Shown: piece after piece, positions 44,555-53,864 of the stretch
Position numbering within the stretch: the stretch's first letter is position 1
Layout of the letters: each line of letters begins with the position of its first letter
Assembly: GCF_003634635.1 (NCBI RefSeq)
Contig: NZ_RBJB01000002.1
Location: forward strand, 372,001-436,000
Reading direction: 5' to 3'
From: Marinobacter nauticus
GTDB taxonomy: Bacteria; Pseudomonadota; Gammaproteobacteria; Pseudomonadales; Oleiphilaceae
DNA: 64,000 nucleotides
The notes under the pieces: model-generated
What the model saw: the letters and a program-made list of their open reading frames with translations, nothing else
What the model was told of the DNA's origin: nothing
The model's database searches: none
Made by a program: the position numbers and the translations under genes

Positions 44555-46228
44555 GTGGCAGATCCGGCCCGGTCAAAGATTCGCGCCTGGCTATCGGGTC
44601 TGGCCCGCAATAGCCAGCGCTGGATCACCGCAACCGTTCTGGCCGGTGTTCTTGCCGGGCTGGCCACCATCGTACAAATGGTGTTGCTGGCCTGGCTGAT
44701 TCACCAAGGTGTGATTGAAAAAACGCCGGTTTCCGAACTCACGCCCGTATTTCTGGCCCTGCTTGCGGTTCTGGTGATTCGGTCCGCAGGCCAGGGGCTG
44801 CAAACCCGCTTTGCAGCCCGCTGCAGCGAGCAGGTGCGGCGCGATGCCCGCCGGCAACTGCACCATCACTGGAAAGCCACTGGCCCGGTGAATCTGGCAG
44901 ATACGTCTGCTGCATCCCTGGCCCGGGAGTGGCTGGATCACGTGGAGGCGCTGCACGGCTATTTCGCCCGTTTTCTGCCGCAGATGACCCTCTCTGTGGT
45001 GATTCCCCTGGCAATCCTAGTTCTGGTGTTCTGGCTGGACTGGCTGGCTGGCATTTTCCTGGTGCTTTCTGCCCCGCTGATTCCGCTGTTCATGGCGCTG
45101 GTGGGCATGGGCGCAGACAAGCTGAACCAGCAGCATTTCGAGACGGTCAGCCGGTTGTCTGGCCAGTTTCTGGATAAGGTCCGGGGGCTGACCACGCTTC
45201 AGCTGTTCGGGCAAACAGAAGCGGCCAGCCGCACGCTGGAAGTCCGTTCCGACCAGTATCGAAAGATCACCATGAAAACCCTGAAAGTAGCGTTTCTGTC
45301 ATCGGCGGTACTGGAGTTCTTTGCCTCCGTCGCGATTGCCGTGCTGGCCATCTATATCGGCTTCGGATTGCTGGGTTATATCGAATTTGGCCCCAGCGAC
45401 GAACTTACGCTGTTCAGTGGTTTGCTGATTCTGCTGCTGGCTCCGGAGTTCTTTCAGCCCTTGCGCACGCTATCCCAGCACTATCACGACCGGGCAGCCG
45501 CCCTGGGGGCCGGTGCCGAGATTCTGGCCAGGCTGGAACAGTCTGTCGACAACGCAGAGCCGATCCGGCCAGACAACAGCATTAGCAATCAAGGCATTCA
45601 GATCTCCGGGGTCACGCTCCGTTACGGCGAGGGCCCGGTCATCTTCGATAACCTGGATATCCGCATCAAGGCCGGTCAGGTGATCGCCCTTACCGGCCCC
45701 TCTGGTGGAGGCAAATCGACCCTTTTGCATCTGCTGGCTGGCTTTATTCAGCCAGAGGCAGGTGCTGTGTCAGTATTCGGCGAGGCTCCCGGCAATCAGC
45801 CGTTCGGATGGCTTGGCCAGCGCGGTTTCTGGATTCAGGGCACCTGGGCCGACAACCTGCGGCTAACCACCCCGGATGCCACGGATATTGCCATCGACTA
45901 CGCGTTGCGGCAGGTCGGCCTGGGTGAACTGGTGGATAGCCGGGCTGAAGGCATTCACAGCCGCATTGCCGAGGATGGTTTGGGGCTGTCCGGTGGTCAG
46001 GCCCGCCGTTTGAGCCTCGCCCGCATCTTCCTGGCGGACTATCCCCTGATTTTGCTGGATGAACCGACGGCCGGGCTGGATGCCACCAGCGAGGTGTTCA
46101 TTCTGGAGGCCCTGCACAAACTCAGCGAATCCGGCAAAACACTGGTGTTCTCAACCCATCATCAGGCACTGCTGACATTGGCAGACCGGGTACTGATTGT
46201 GAATGACGGCGAGGTGCGCGATGCCTGA
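44555..46228 (+). CDS. cydD: Cysteine/glutathione exporter subunit CydD
   Basis: The 557-aa ABC half-transporter has six membrane segments in the N-terminal half and an ATPase with Walker A LTGPSGGGKSTLLHLLAG, signature LGLSGGQARRLSLARIF and Walker B PLILLDEPTAGLD. With CydC it exports cysteine and glutathione to the periplasm, which E. coli needs to assemble bd oxidase. It starts at GTG directly after the cydB stop. Its end overlaps cydC by 8 bp. Confidence 0.9.
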   Translation: MADPARSKIRAWLSGLARNSQRWITATVLAGVLAGLATIVQMVLLAWLIHQGVIEKTPVSELTPVFLALLAVLVIRSAGQGLQTRFAARCSEQVRRDARRQLHHHWKATGPVNLADTSAASLAREWLDHVEALHGYFARFLPQMTLSVVIPLAILVLVFWLDWLAGIFLVLSAPLIPLFMALVGMGADKLNQQHFETVSRLSGQFLDKVRGLTTLQLFGQTEAASRTLEVRSDQYRKITMKTLKVAFLSSAVLEFFASVAIAVLAIYIGFGLLGYIEFGPSDELTLFSGLLILLLAPEFFQPLRTLSQHYHDRAAALGAGAEILARLEQSVDNAEPIRPDNSISNQGIQISGVTLRYGEGPVIFDNLDIRIKAGQVIALTGPSGGGKSTLLHLLAGFIQPEAGAVSVFGEAPGNQPFGWLGQRGFWIQGTWADNLRLTTPDATDIAIDYALRQVGLGELVDSRAEGIHSRIAEDGLGLSGGQARRLSLARIFLADYPLILLDEPTAGLDATSEVFILEALHKLSESGKTLVFSTHHQALLTLADRVLIVNDGEVRDA

Positions 46229-47840
46229 ACTGCGGCCCTGGCTGGCACTGATCTTTCGTCGAAAAGGGCGCCTTACGGTTGGTGCCGGTTTGCTGCTGGG
46301 CACCCTGCTTTCCGGTATCGGTCTGCTAGCGTTGTCTGGCTGGTTTCTGACCGAAACCGCGCTGGTTGGCCTGTTGCTGGCGACAGGGATACAGGCCTAC
46401 ATCAATCTTTATGTGCCGGGCGGCGGTATCCGTTTTTTTGCGGTGTCCCGAACGGTATTTCGGTATCTGGAGCGTGTGTATAACCACAATACCGTACTGC
46501 AGCTACTCACCGATATTCGGGTGGCTCTGTTTGACCGACTGGCGGCCCGGCCGCGAACGGAGCGCAGTTCCCGCTCTGGCGCCCAGTGGCTTTCCCGACT
46601 CACCGCCGATGTCGATGCTCTGGACACGCTCTATCTCAGGCTGATTGCCCCCGCCGCCCTGGCAGCGGTGGTTACCTTGCTGCTCACCGCAATGGCCTGG
46701 CTGTTGTTTGATGGTGTGGTAGCGTTGATTCTTCTGGCGATTCTGTCGCTATCATTCCTGATATCCACCTGGCTGGTGTATCTGCGCACCTGCGCTGCCT
46801 CCGGGCAGTTGAGTGATCAGCAGGAGAGCCTTCGGGGCGAGCTGATTGAACATCTTGAAGGCTTTGCCGAACTCACCGCCGCCGGCCGCACCGGCAAACA
46901 CACGGCCCGGCTGATGCGGCGTAGTGTTGAGTTGTCCCGGGATCAGGCCCGGATCGACAGCCGAACCGGGTGGCATCAGGCCGGCTCTCATCTGCTGATC
47001 AATGTCGCAGCAGTGGCGGCCTTGTGGCTGGGTTTTCGCCTGTTCCAGGAAGGTGCTCTGAGTGGTCCGGTACTGGTGCTTCTGCCCATTGCCCTGCTGG
47101 GCCTGGCCGAAGTCTACGCCATGCTGCCGGATGCCTTTGGCAAACTGGGAGCGACTCGTGCTGCTGCGCGCCGCCTGAACTCTGACCACGGTCTGGAAAG
47201 GGCCGCGACATCACCCGCTGGTTCTGCTGGCGAACTGCCGGAGGGCTTCTCTCTTCAGGCCTGCGATATCACCGTGGGTCACGCGGGTTATTCGCCCTTA
47301 CTCAGTCACTTCACGCTGACGCTTCGCCCGGGCGACACCGTCGGTATCGTTGGCGTCTCCGGCAGTGGCAAATCCACCCTGGCAGATACCCTGGCCGGGC
47401 TGGCAGAGCCATGCCGGGGAGAACGTCATTCCCTGCCCTGCGCCTATCTCACGCAAGCGACCGTGGTGTTCGAAGACACCGTGAAAGCAAACCTTCTGTT
47501 GGCGAGTCCAGACGCCGAGGACGGCGATTTGTGGCGGGTACTGGAACTGGTGGAACTGGCCGAACGCTTCGCTCAGGAAGCCGAAGGCCTGGATACCTGG
47601 CTGGGCAGTGCCGGCAACCGGCTGTCCGGCGGGGAGGCCCGGCGATTGGTGCTTGCCCGGGTATTACTGAGCCGGGCACCGGTGGTGATTCTGGATGAGC
47701 CTTTCACCGGTGTGGACGAGGCAACCCGTACACGGATTTCACCCCAGATCAGCCGTTGGCTACAGGGGCGCACCGTGGTTTGTCTCGGGCACGGGCCGGA
47801 CGCCCTGCTGGCCTCCGACCGTATTCTGCACCTGGGTTGA
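46221..47840 (+). CDS. cydC: Cysteine/glutathione exporter subunit CydC
   Basis: The 539-aa half-transporter begins MPELRPWLALIFRRKGRLTVGAGLLLGTLLSGIGLLALSGWFLTE, has six membrane segments, and an ATPase with Walker A IVGVSGSGKSTLADTLAG, signature RLSGGEARRLVLARVL and Walker B PVVILDEPFTGVD. It pairs with CydD. ATG 46221 overlaps the cydD stop and follows GAGGTG. It ends one base before the convergent reductase gene. Confidence 0.9.
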   Translation: MPELRPWLALIFRRKGRLTVGAGLLLGTLLSGIGLLALSGWFLTETALVGLLLATGIQAYINLYVPGGGIRFFAVSRTVFRYLERVYNHNTVLQLLTDIRVALFDRLAARPRTERSSRSGAQWLSRLTADVDALDTLYLRLIAPAALAAVVTLLLTAMAWLLFDGVVALILLAILSLSFLISTWLVYLRTCAASGQLSDQQESLRGELIEHLEGFAELTAAGRTGKHTARLMRRSVELSRDQARIDSRTGWHQAGSHLLINVAAVAALWLGFRLFQEGALSGPVLVLLPIALLGLAEVYAMLPDAFGKLGATRAAARRLNSDHGLERAATSPAGSAGELPEGFSLQACDITVGHAGYSPLLSHFTLTLRPGDTVGIVGVSGSGKSTLADTLAGLAEPCRGERHSLPCAYLTQATVVFEDTVKANLLLASPDAEDGDLWRVLELVELAERFAQEAEGLDTWLGSAGNRLSGGEARRLVLARVLLSRAPVVILDEPFTGVDEATRTRISPQISRWLQGRTVVCLGHGPDALLASDRILHLG

Positions 47841-49082
47841 TCAGCGGGTTTCGACCACTTCAAACGTCAGACCGGCATTGGCCTGCAGGCGCTCGAGCAA
47901 TTTGCCATCGAGGGCCGAGGCCGGTGTCCAGAAGCCACCTTTGACGTCCTCTTTCACATCAAAGGCCAGGCACAGGCCGGCTTCACCCAGCATTTTCGCG
48001 GTGGAACCGTAACCGGGGTCGCGATCGCCGGTTACCTTGGTGATCATGGTCTTGCCATCGGTGGTTTTGCCCACGAAACGCAGATCGTAGAAGCCTTTTT
48101 CCTGATCTTCGGGGCTCGGGCCCTCACCCGGCTTGGGTACGAGCTTCTCGACCACCCAGCGTGTTGGCTTAATGGCGGACGCGGTGAAGAACGCACCCAG
48201 CGCGCCGACCATACCGTAAGCGGTCAGGCGGCCTTTGGTGCCCTTGCCGGTCATGATGGCTTCGTCGTAGGTAAACTCTTTGCCGTAGCGGGCACCCTGC
48301 AACGCATTGGAGCGGTGCACCACTCGTGTGTTGATGGCGCCCATCACAAACGGGGCCAGCCAGGCATTGAAGTTCTTGTCGAACTCAGCAGATTTCAGGC
48401 TTGGCTGGCGCTTCTCGGAGCGATGCTCCTGCGGGCAGATAGAGAACGGGTTGGCCAGTTCCTTGCGCAACTTGGGGTCGGCTCCGGCTTCCTTGGCTAC
48501 GTTGATCATGGAAGCCACCGTGCCGCCAGAAAGGCCGCCCTTGGCCACTTTCACTCTCATGCGCACGTCCTGACAGGGCTTGCCGAAGGTTGCTTCCGCT
48601 TGCTGCTGCAGGAACCACACGCCCATGTCCGAGGGAATCGAATCAAAGCCGCAGCAATGCACAATCCGTGCGCCGCTTTCTTTGGCCTTGGCCTCGTAAC
48701 GCTCGATCATCCGGCGGATCCACTGCACTTCACCGGTCAGGTCGCAGTAATCCGTTCCTGTCTCGGCGCAGACTTTAACCAGGGTTTCGCCGTAAAGGGC
48801 GTAAGGGCCCACGGTGGAGATGACCACCCGGGTCTGGCCGCACAGGTCGCGCAGCGCAGGTTCGTCTGCGGCGTCTGCCAGAATCACCGGGATCGATGCA
48901 GCGGCCCCGCCCAGGTCCGACTTAAGCTGGTTCAGCTTGCCTTCAGAACGGCCGGCAATGGCCCATTTGATGTCCTTGTCTGCACCGTAGTTTTCCAGCA
49001 GGTAGCGAGCCAGAATCTGGCCGACGAAACTGGTGGCACCGAACACGACAAGGTCATAGTTCGCAGCTGTGGTGTCTGTCAT
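47841..49082 (-). CDS. Saccharopine dehydrogenase family / trans-acting enoyl-reductase-like protein
   Basis: The 413-aa protein starts MTDTTAANYDLVVFGATSFVGQILARYLLENYG, an NAD(P)-binding Rossmann fold of the saccharopine-dehydrogenase-like type that has GATxxxG instead of GxGxxG. It continues with ETGTDYCDLTGEVQWIRRMIERYEAKAKESGARIVHCCGFDSIPSDMGVWFL, which is typical of this family and of mycobacterial trans-acting enoyl reductases. Its exact substrate is unknown. ATG 49082 follows AAGGACAG. It is convergent with cydC. Confidence 0.8.
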   Translation of the reverse strand: MTDTTAANYDLVVFGATSFVGQILARYLLENYGADKDIKWAIAGRSEGKLNQLKSDLGGAAASIPVILADAADEPALRDLCGQTRVVISTVGPYALYGETLVKVCAETGTDYCDLTGEVQWIRRMIERYEAKAKESGARIVHCCGFDSIPSDMGVWFLQQQAEATFGKPCQDVRMRVKVAKGGLSGGTVASMINVAKEAGADPKLRKELANPFSICPQEHRSEKRQPSLKSAEFDKNFNAWLAPFVMGAINTRVVHRSNALQGARYGKEFTYDEAIMTGKGTKGRLTAYGMVGALGAFFTASAIKPTRWVVEKLVPKPGEGPSPEDQEKGFYDLRFVGKTTDGKTMITKVTGDRDPGYGSTAKMLGEAGLCLAFDVKEDVKGGFWTPASALDGKLLERLQANAGLTFEVVETR

Positions 49083-49239
49083 GGTCTGTCCTTGTTCAAA
49101 CAAATGTATGAATGGATGGTAACAGGTTTATTCTGTGGTGCTACTTCCCGTGAACTCGTTAACCGGCGTCGGGCCGGCCAATCGTTTGTCCTGCGGACTG
49201 CGGCACACTCTGCCCAATCATTGAAGGAGGAGAGCCCCT

Positions 49240-49569
49240 TTGACCGTCTTTCTGATCATTATCAGCCTGTTTCTCCTGACTTGCAGCGCGCTGCTGCTCT
49301 GGCAAGTGCTTGAGCAGCGAAAGATGATTACGCAAATGCTGGAAAGCGAGGATATCAGCGACACCCATCAGGATCCGGAACTGGTGCTTACGTTACGGGT
49401 ACGAGATCCGATTGCCCTGGCCAAACGCGAATCCCGCACCGGACGGGTGCTGGCCGACCGCCTGCCAGTAATGACCCGGAAAATGGTCTATCAGGAAGTG
49501 ATGAAAGAGCTGGAGCGGGAGCTGGACGAGCGGGACATTGAGGTAGATATGCACATTGAGTATCGCTAG
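49240..49569 (+). CDS. Hypothetical single-pass membrane protein, 109 aa
   Basis: An N-terminal membrane helix (MTVFLIIISLFLLTCSALLLWQ) is followed by a charged cytoplasmic or periplasmic part ending in a Glu/Arg-rich helix (QEVMKELERELDERDIEVDMHIEYR). The start is TTG, supported by AAGGAGG at 49224-49230. It lies 24 bp before another small membrane gene of similar layout. No family is recognised. Confidence 0.65.
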   Translation: MTVFLIIISLFLLTCSALLLWQVLEQRKMITQMLESEDISDTHQDPELVLTLRVRDPIALAKRESRTGRVLADRLPVMTRKMVYQEVMKELERELDERDIEVDMHIEYR

Positions 49570-49593
49570 TACAAGAGCAACAGGAGCCCTGCC

Positions 49594-50049
49594 ATGCTGT
49601 TACTGATCGTTAGCCTGATGTGTCTGGCCGGCAGCTCAATACTGTTGTTTGCTGCATTCCGGCTGTCCAATGGTAACCGGCGCGACCTGAGAATCCTGAA
49701 TGCCCATCGTATAGGTGCCCTGAGCGCTATTCAGAAAAGCCGGATGGACCTGATGGAGGTTCGCAACCGCGCCCGGTTGTTGGAAGAAACGGTGTCCGGC
49801 GGCGCGACTGCAGTCGAGAAAGTCCACAAAGCCATCGCCAACACCACGTTTGGCCTGATTGACCTGTTTTCCCGGGACGATGAGTTCCGGGACAGCGCCC
49901 GCCGGATAAAGCAATCCCACCACCAGAAGAGCGAGCAGGTGTACAAAGCGGTGAGAACCTCTAACCGGGCACTGCATATCCTAGCGGATACACTGATCAT
50001 CGGCAAAGCGGAAAAACGCATTGTTTCAAAAACAAAGAAGGCGCCCTGA
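49594..50049 (+). CDS. Hypothetical single-pass membrane protein, 151 aa
   Basis: A membrane helix (MLLLIVSLMCLAGSSILLFAAFRL) precedes a long helical stretch (LRILNAHRIGALSAIQKSRMDLMEVRNRARLLEETVSGGATAVEKVHKAIANTT) likely to form a coiled coil. It ends in basic KIVSKTKK-type residues. An AGGAG site precedes the start. The stop codon lies in the loop of the following terminator. Together with the upstream 109-aa gene it forms a two-gene unit of unknown role. Confidence 0.65.
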   Translation: MLLLIVSLMCLAGSSILLFAAFRLSNGNRRDLRILNAHRIGALSAIQKSRMDLMEVRNRARLLEETVSGGATAVEKVHKAIANTTFGLIDLFSRDDEFRDSARRIKQSHHQKSEQVYKAVRTSNRALHILADTLIIGKAEKRIVSKTKKAP

Positions 50050-50063
50050 GGCGCCTTCTTTTT
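50034..50063 (+). terminator. Rho-independent terminator containing the stop codon, bidirectional
   Basis: AAAGAAGGCGCC (50034-50045) pairs with GGCGCCTTCTTT (50050-50061) around loop CTGA, followed by T. The TGA stop (50047-50049) of the 151-aa gene lies in that loop. Read backwards it also ends etfBA. Confidence 0.85.
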
Positions 50064-50079
50064 CTTAAACTTCAGAAAG

Positions 50080-51021
50080 TTACAGAACTTTCTTCAGTTC
50101 CTCTTCCAGCTGCGGAACTGCTTCGAACAGGTCTGCAACCAGGCCGTAGTCGGCCACCTGGAAGATCGGGGCTTCTTCGTCCTTGTTGATCGCAACGATC
50201 ACCTTGGAATCAGACATGCCCGCCAGATGCTGGATGGCACCGGAGATGCCAACCGCAACGTACAGCTGCGGAGCAACGATCTTGCCGGTCTGACCAACCT
50301 GCATGTCGTTCGGCACGAAGCCGGCATCAACAGCGGCACGGGAAGCACCAACCGCAGCGCCCAGCAGATCAGCAACCTGCTCCAGCATCTTGAAGTTGTC
50401 GCCGTTCTGCATGCCACGGCCACCGGAGATAACGATACCGGCAGAAGCCAGGTCCGGACGATCAGACTGGGCTTTCTCTTCACCAACGAAGGAAGACAGG
50501 CCAGCGTCTTTTACTACGTCCAGCTGCTCCACAGAGGCAGAACCACCTTCAGCGGCTACCGGGTCGAAGGCGGTCGGACGAACCGTCACAACCTTGATGC
50601 TGTCGCTTGCCTTGACGGTCGCAATGGCGTTACCAGCGTAGATCGGACGCACGAAGGTGTCTTCGGATTCAACGCGTATAATGTCAGAAACCTGGGCAAC
50701 GTCCAGCAGCGCAGCAACACGCGGCATGAAGTCTTTACCAGTGGTGCCGGCAGAGGTCAGGATGTGGCTGTAGCCCTTGCCTACTTCAGCAACCAGCTCA
50801 GACAGGTTTTCTGCCAGGAAGTGACCGTAAGCAGCGTTGTCGGCAACCAGTACCTTGTTCACGCCTTCTGCCTTGGCAGCGGCTTCAGCGACGGCGCCTA
50901 CGTTCTCACCGGCAACCAGCACGTCGATGTCGCCACCGATGGCCTTGGCAGCCGCTACAACGTTCAGAGTAGCCTGTTTCAGGCTGCTGTTGTCGTGTTC
51001 AGCAATTACCAGGATGCTCAT
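50080..51021 (-). CDS. etfA: Electron transfer flavoprotein subunit alpha
   Basis: The 313-aa subunit has the ETF-alpha C-terminal FAD-binding stretch [70 protein letters not shown]. It accepts electrons from acyl-CoA and other dehydrogenases and passes them to ETF-QO (52090). Its ATG directly follows the etfB stop, so the two are coupled. Confidence 0.96.
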   Translation of the reverse strand: MSILVIAEHDNSSLKQATLNVVAAAKAIGGDIDVLVAGENVGAVAEAAAKAEGVNKVLVADNAAYGHFLAENLSELVAEVGKGYSHILTSAGTTGKDFMPRVAALLDVAQVSDIIRVESEDTFVRPIYAGNAIATVKASDSIKVVTVRPTAFDPVAAEGGSASVEQLDVVKDAGLSSFVGEEKAQSDRPDLASAGIVISGGRGMQNGDNFKMLEQVADLLGAAVGASRAAVDAGFVPNDMQVGQTGKIVAPQLYVAVGISGAIQHLAGMSDSKVIVAINKDEEAPIFQVADYGLVADLFEAVPQLEEELKKVL

Positions 51022-51771
51022 TTAGATCACCTTCGCTTCGTTCTTCAGTTTATCCACCAGCTCAGCTACGTCAGCCACCTTGATACCAGCCTGGCGTGCA
51101 GCCGGGGCTTCGACTTTCAGGGTGGACAGGCGAGCGGCAACGTCAACGCCCAGGTCAGCCGGAGACATGGAGTCCAGCGGCTTTTTCTTGGCTTTCATGA
51201 TGTTCGGCAGAGAAGCGTAGCGCGGCTCGTTCAGGCGCAGGTCTGTGGTAACAACCGCCGGCAGGTTCAGAGCAACTGTCATCAGACCGCCGTCTACTTC
51301 GCGGGTTACGTTAACCTTGTCACCGTCAACAACCACTTCAGAGGCGAAGGTGCCCTGGCCCATGCCAGTCAGAGCAGCCAGCATCTGGCCAGTCTGGTTG
51401 TTGTCGGAATCGATGGACTGCTTGCCAAGAATAACCAGCTTGGGCTCTTCTTTCTCAACAACAGCCTTCAGCAGCTTGGCCGCTTCGAGGGACTGAACTT
51501 CTTCGTCAGTCTCGATGTGGATACCGCGGTCAGCACCCAGAGCCAGGGCAGTACGGATCTGCTCCTGAGAAGCCTTCGGGCCAATGGATACAACAACGAT
51601 TTCACTGGCAACGCCCTTCTCTTTCAGACGAACCGCTTCTTCAACTGCGATTTCGCAGAACGGGTTCATTGCCATCTTGACGTTGGCGAGATCAACGCCG
51701 GTGTTGTCCGGCTTGACGCGCACCTTCACGTTGTAGTCGATAACTCGTTTTACAGCGACCAGAACCTTCAT
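51022..51771 (-). CDS. etfB: Electron transfer flavoprotein subunit beta
   Basis: The 249-aa subunit begins [22 protein letters not shown] and has the family signature [28 protein letters not shown] and a C-terminal [12 protein letters not shown] segment. It carries AMP and docks dehydrogenases. The promoter predicted at 51897-51925 overlaps a 20-bp palindrome. It is the first gene of the etfBA operon, divergent from ETF-QO. Confidence 0.96.
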   Translation of the reverse strand: MKVLVAVKRVIDYNVKVRVKPDNTGVDLANVKMAMNPFCEIAVEEAVRLKEKGVASEIVVVSIGPKASQEQIRTALALGADRGIHIETDEEVQSLEAAKLLKAVVEKEEPKLVILGKQSIDSDNNQTGQMLAALTGMGQGTFASEVVVDGDKVNVTREVDGGLMTVALNLPAVVTTDLRLNEPRYASLPNIMKAKKKPLDSMSPADLGVDVAARLSTLKVEAPAARQAGIKVADVAELVDKLKNEAKVI

Positions 51772-51896
51772 AGATTCCTCGTTCTTCTACGATGGGTTTA
51801 ATGAGTCTTCACAGTCAAAGGACCGGGTTGACCCGACCTGACAATGAGACGATACTAAAAATCGACTCAAAACACACGATATTTCGGTGTGTACGT

Positions 51897-51925
51897 ACAA
51901 TGCCAAAGGTTAGTGCAGATTTCAA
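51897..51925 (-). promoter_or_regulatory. Predicted promoter of etfBA
   Basis: On the minus strand TTGAAA (51925-51920), a 17-nt spacer and CATTGT (51902-51897) fit a sigma-70 promoter with a weak -10. The -35 box lies inside the palindrome edge, so a bound repressor would block it. Confidence 0.45.
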
Positions 51926-51941
51926 ACAAACGTTTGTTTGA
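51922..51941. promoter_or_regulatory. 20-bp perfect palindrome, PsrA-like operator
   Basis: TCAAACAAACGTTTGTTTGA is a perfect palindrome. Its core fits the Pseudomonas PsrA consensus (G/CAAAC, 2-4 nt, GTTTG/C), and PsrA is a fatty-acid-responsive TetR repressor reported to control etf genes. The site lies in the 318-bp gap 51772-52089 between divergent etfBA and ETF-QO, so one regulator could control both. Nothing else was identified in that gap. Confidence 0.75.
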
Positions 51942-52089
51942 TTCTTCAAATGCGTTATCCTTTCGGGACAAATAGCCGTTTTGAGCGGTTTTGGGCTGTC
52001 GTCTATACGCATTTTTACCGGTATGATGGCGCCCCTGATGAGGCCTGCGGGCAAACAATATCCATTAAAAGCTGTTTGAGGAGACCAAC

Positions 52090-53742
52090 GTGGAACGCGA
52101 ATCGATGGAATTTGATGTTCTGATCGTCGGCGGCGGCCCTGCGGGCCTGTCGGCAGCCTGCCGCGTCATGCAACTGGCGCAGGAAGCCGGCGAAGAACTG
52201 ACCGTTTGTGTGGTTGAAAAAGGTTCTGAGATCGGCGCGCACATCCTCGCCGGCACCGTATTCGAGCCCACGGCCCTGAACGAACTCTTCCCGGACTGGA
52301 AAGAGAAAGGCGCCCCCCTGAATACCCCGGTTACCCGGGACGACATTTTCCTGCTGAAGAATCAGGAAAAAGCCACCAAAGTACCCAATGCCTTTGTGCC
52401 CAAGAACATGCACAACCACGGCAACTACATCATCAGTCTTGGCAACCTTTGCCGTTGGCTGGCTGAGCAGGCCGAACAGCTGGGCGTTGAAGTGTATCCG
52501 GGCTTTGCCGCCTCTGAAACCATCGTTGAAGATGGTCAGGTAAAAGGCATTATCACCGGCGATATGGGCGTTGCCCGTGACGGTTCCGAGAAAGACGGCT
52601 ATATGCCGGGCATGGAACTGCGCGCCAAGTACACCCTGTTTACTGAAGGCTGTCGCGGTCATCTGGGCAAGCGCCTGATCAACGACTTCAAGCTGGACGA
52701 AGGCAAGGATCCGCAGCACTACGGCATCGGTATCAAAGAGCTGTGGGACATCGACCCGGCCAAACACGAGCCAGGTCTGGTTGTTCACACCACCGGCTGG
52801 CCGCTGAACGAATCTGGCTCCACCGGCGGCTCTTTCCTGTATCACCTGGAAAACGGTCAGGTTTATGTTGGTCTGATCACCGATCTTTCCTACAGCAACC
52901 CGCACCTGAGCCCGTTCGAAGAGTTCCAGCGTCTCAAGTACCATCCGGAGATCAAGAAATATCTGGAAGGTGGCAAGCGTGTTGCCTACGGCGCCCGTGC
53001 TATCGCCAAGGGTGGCTACAACGCCCTGCCCAAGATGAGCTTCCCGGGCGGTCTGTTGCTGGGTTGTGATGCCGGCACCCTGAACAGCTCCAAGATCAAA
53101 GGCTCCCACACCGCCATGAAATCTGGCCTGCTGGGCGCGGAAGCTGTATTCGAAGCTCTCAAGGAAGGCAAATCCGGTGAGGAAATCACCAGCTTCCAGA
53201 AGCGTTTCGAAGACAGCTGGCTGTACAAGGAGCTTTACGCCGAGCGTAACTTTGGCCCGGCCATGCACAAGTTCGGCAATATCGTCGGCGGTGCCATCGC
53301 CTTCTTCGAGCAGAACATTCTGCGCGGCAGCCTGCCGATCACCTTCCACGACACGACTCCGGACTACGCCACCCTGAAGCCGGCGTCTGAGTGCAAGAAA
53401 ATCGACTATCCGAAGCCGGATAACAAGCTGACGTTTGACCGCCTGTCCTCGGTGTTCATCTCCAACACCAACCATGAGGAAGATCAGCCGGTTCACCTGA
53501 AGCTGACCGATCCGGAAATTCCGCTGAAAGAGAACCTGCCGAAGTACGACGAGCCAGCGCAGCGTTACTGCCCGGCTGGCGTATACGAAGTGGTCGAGAA
53601 AGACGACGGCAGCGGCAAGAAGTTCCAGATCAATGCCCAGAACTGTGTTCACTGCAAGACCTGTGACATCAAGGATCCTGCCCAGAACATCACCTGGGTA
53701 ACGCCGGAAGGCGGCGGTGGTCCGAACTACCCGAACATGTGA
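52090..53742 (+). CDS. Electron transfer flavoprotein-ubiquinone oxidoreductase
   Basis: The 550-aa inner-membrane-associated enzyme moves electrons from ETF to ubiquinone. It has the FAD-binding FDVLIVGGGPAGLSAACRV near the start, the ubiquinone/FAD stretch GCDAGTLNSSKIKGSHTAMKSGLLGAEAVFEAL, and a C-terminal 4Fe-4S domain (RYCPAGVYEVV, then QNCVHCKTCDIKDPAQNITW). GTG 52090 follows AGGAGA; ATG 52105 is an alternative. It ends at a strong terminator. With etfBA it supports fatty-acid and amino-acid oxidation. Confidence 0.95.
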   Translation: MERESMEFDVLIVGGGPAGLSAACRVMQLAQEAGEELTVCVVEKGSEIGAHILAGTVFEPTALNELFPDWKEKGAPLNTPVTRDDIFLLKNQEKATKVPNAFVPKNMHNHGNYIISLGNLCRWLAEQAEQLGVEVYPGFAASETIVEDGQVKGIITGDMGVARDGSEKDGYMPGMELRAKYTLFTEGCRGHLGKRLINDFKLDEGKDPQHYGIGIKELWDIDPAKHEPGLVVHTTGWPLNESGSTGGSFLYHLENGQVYVGLITDLSYSNPHLSPFEEFQRLKYHPEIKKYLEGGKRVAYGARAIAKGGYNALPKMSFPGGLLLGCDAGTLNSSKIKGSHTAMKSGLLGAEAVFEALKEGKSGEEITSFQKRFEDSWLYKELYAERNFGPAMHKFGNIVGGAIAFFEQNILRGSLPITFHDTTPDYATLKPASECKKIDYPKPDNKLTFDRLSSVFISNTNHEEDQPVHLKLTDPEIPLKENLPKYDEPAQRYCPAGVYEVVEKDDGSGKKFQINAQNCVHCKTCDIKDPAQNITWVTPEGGGGPNYPNM

Positions 53743-53761
53743 TCCACGATCACTGTTTCAG

Positions 53762-53788
53762 AAAACCGGGGCTTGCCCCGGTTTTTTT
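53762..53788 (+). terminator. Rho-independent terminator of ETF-QO
   Basis: AAAACCGGGGC (53762-53772) pairs with GCCCCGGTTTT (53775-53785) around TT, followed by T to 53788. Confidence 0.9.
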
Positions 53789-53812
53789 ATGCTCGCAGAT
53801 TATTCCGGGCAT

Positions 53813-53841
53813 AAAAAAACGGCCCCCGAAGGTGCCGTTTT
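53813..53841 (-). terminator. Rho-independent terminator of the FKBP gene
   Basis: AAAACGGC (53816-53823) pairs with GCCGTTTT (53834-53841). On the minus strand the hairpin is followed by seven T (53819-53813). Confidence 0.8.
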
Positions 53842-53864
53842 CTGATCAACCATCAGAAGGCATA

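Noticed and set aside
50227..51801. 524-aa plus-strand ORF opposite etfBA
   Set aside because: etfA and etfB motifs are complete on the minus strand. The antisense frame shows no ribosome site or fold.
52015..53652. 545-aa minus-strand ORF opposite ETF-QO
   Set aside because: ETF-QO carries complete FAD and Fe-S motifs. The antisense frame also crosses the divergent control region, so it is a shadow.
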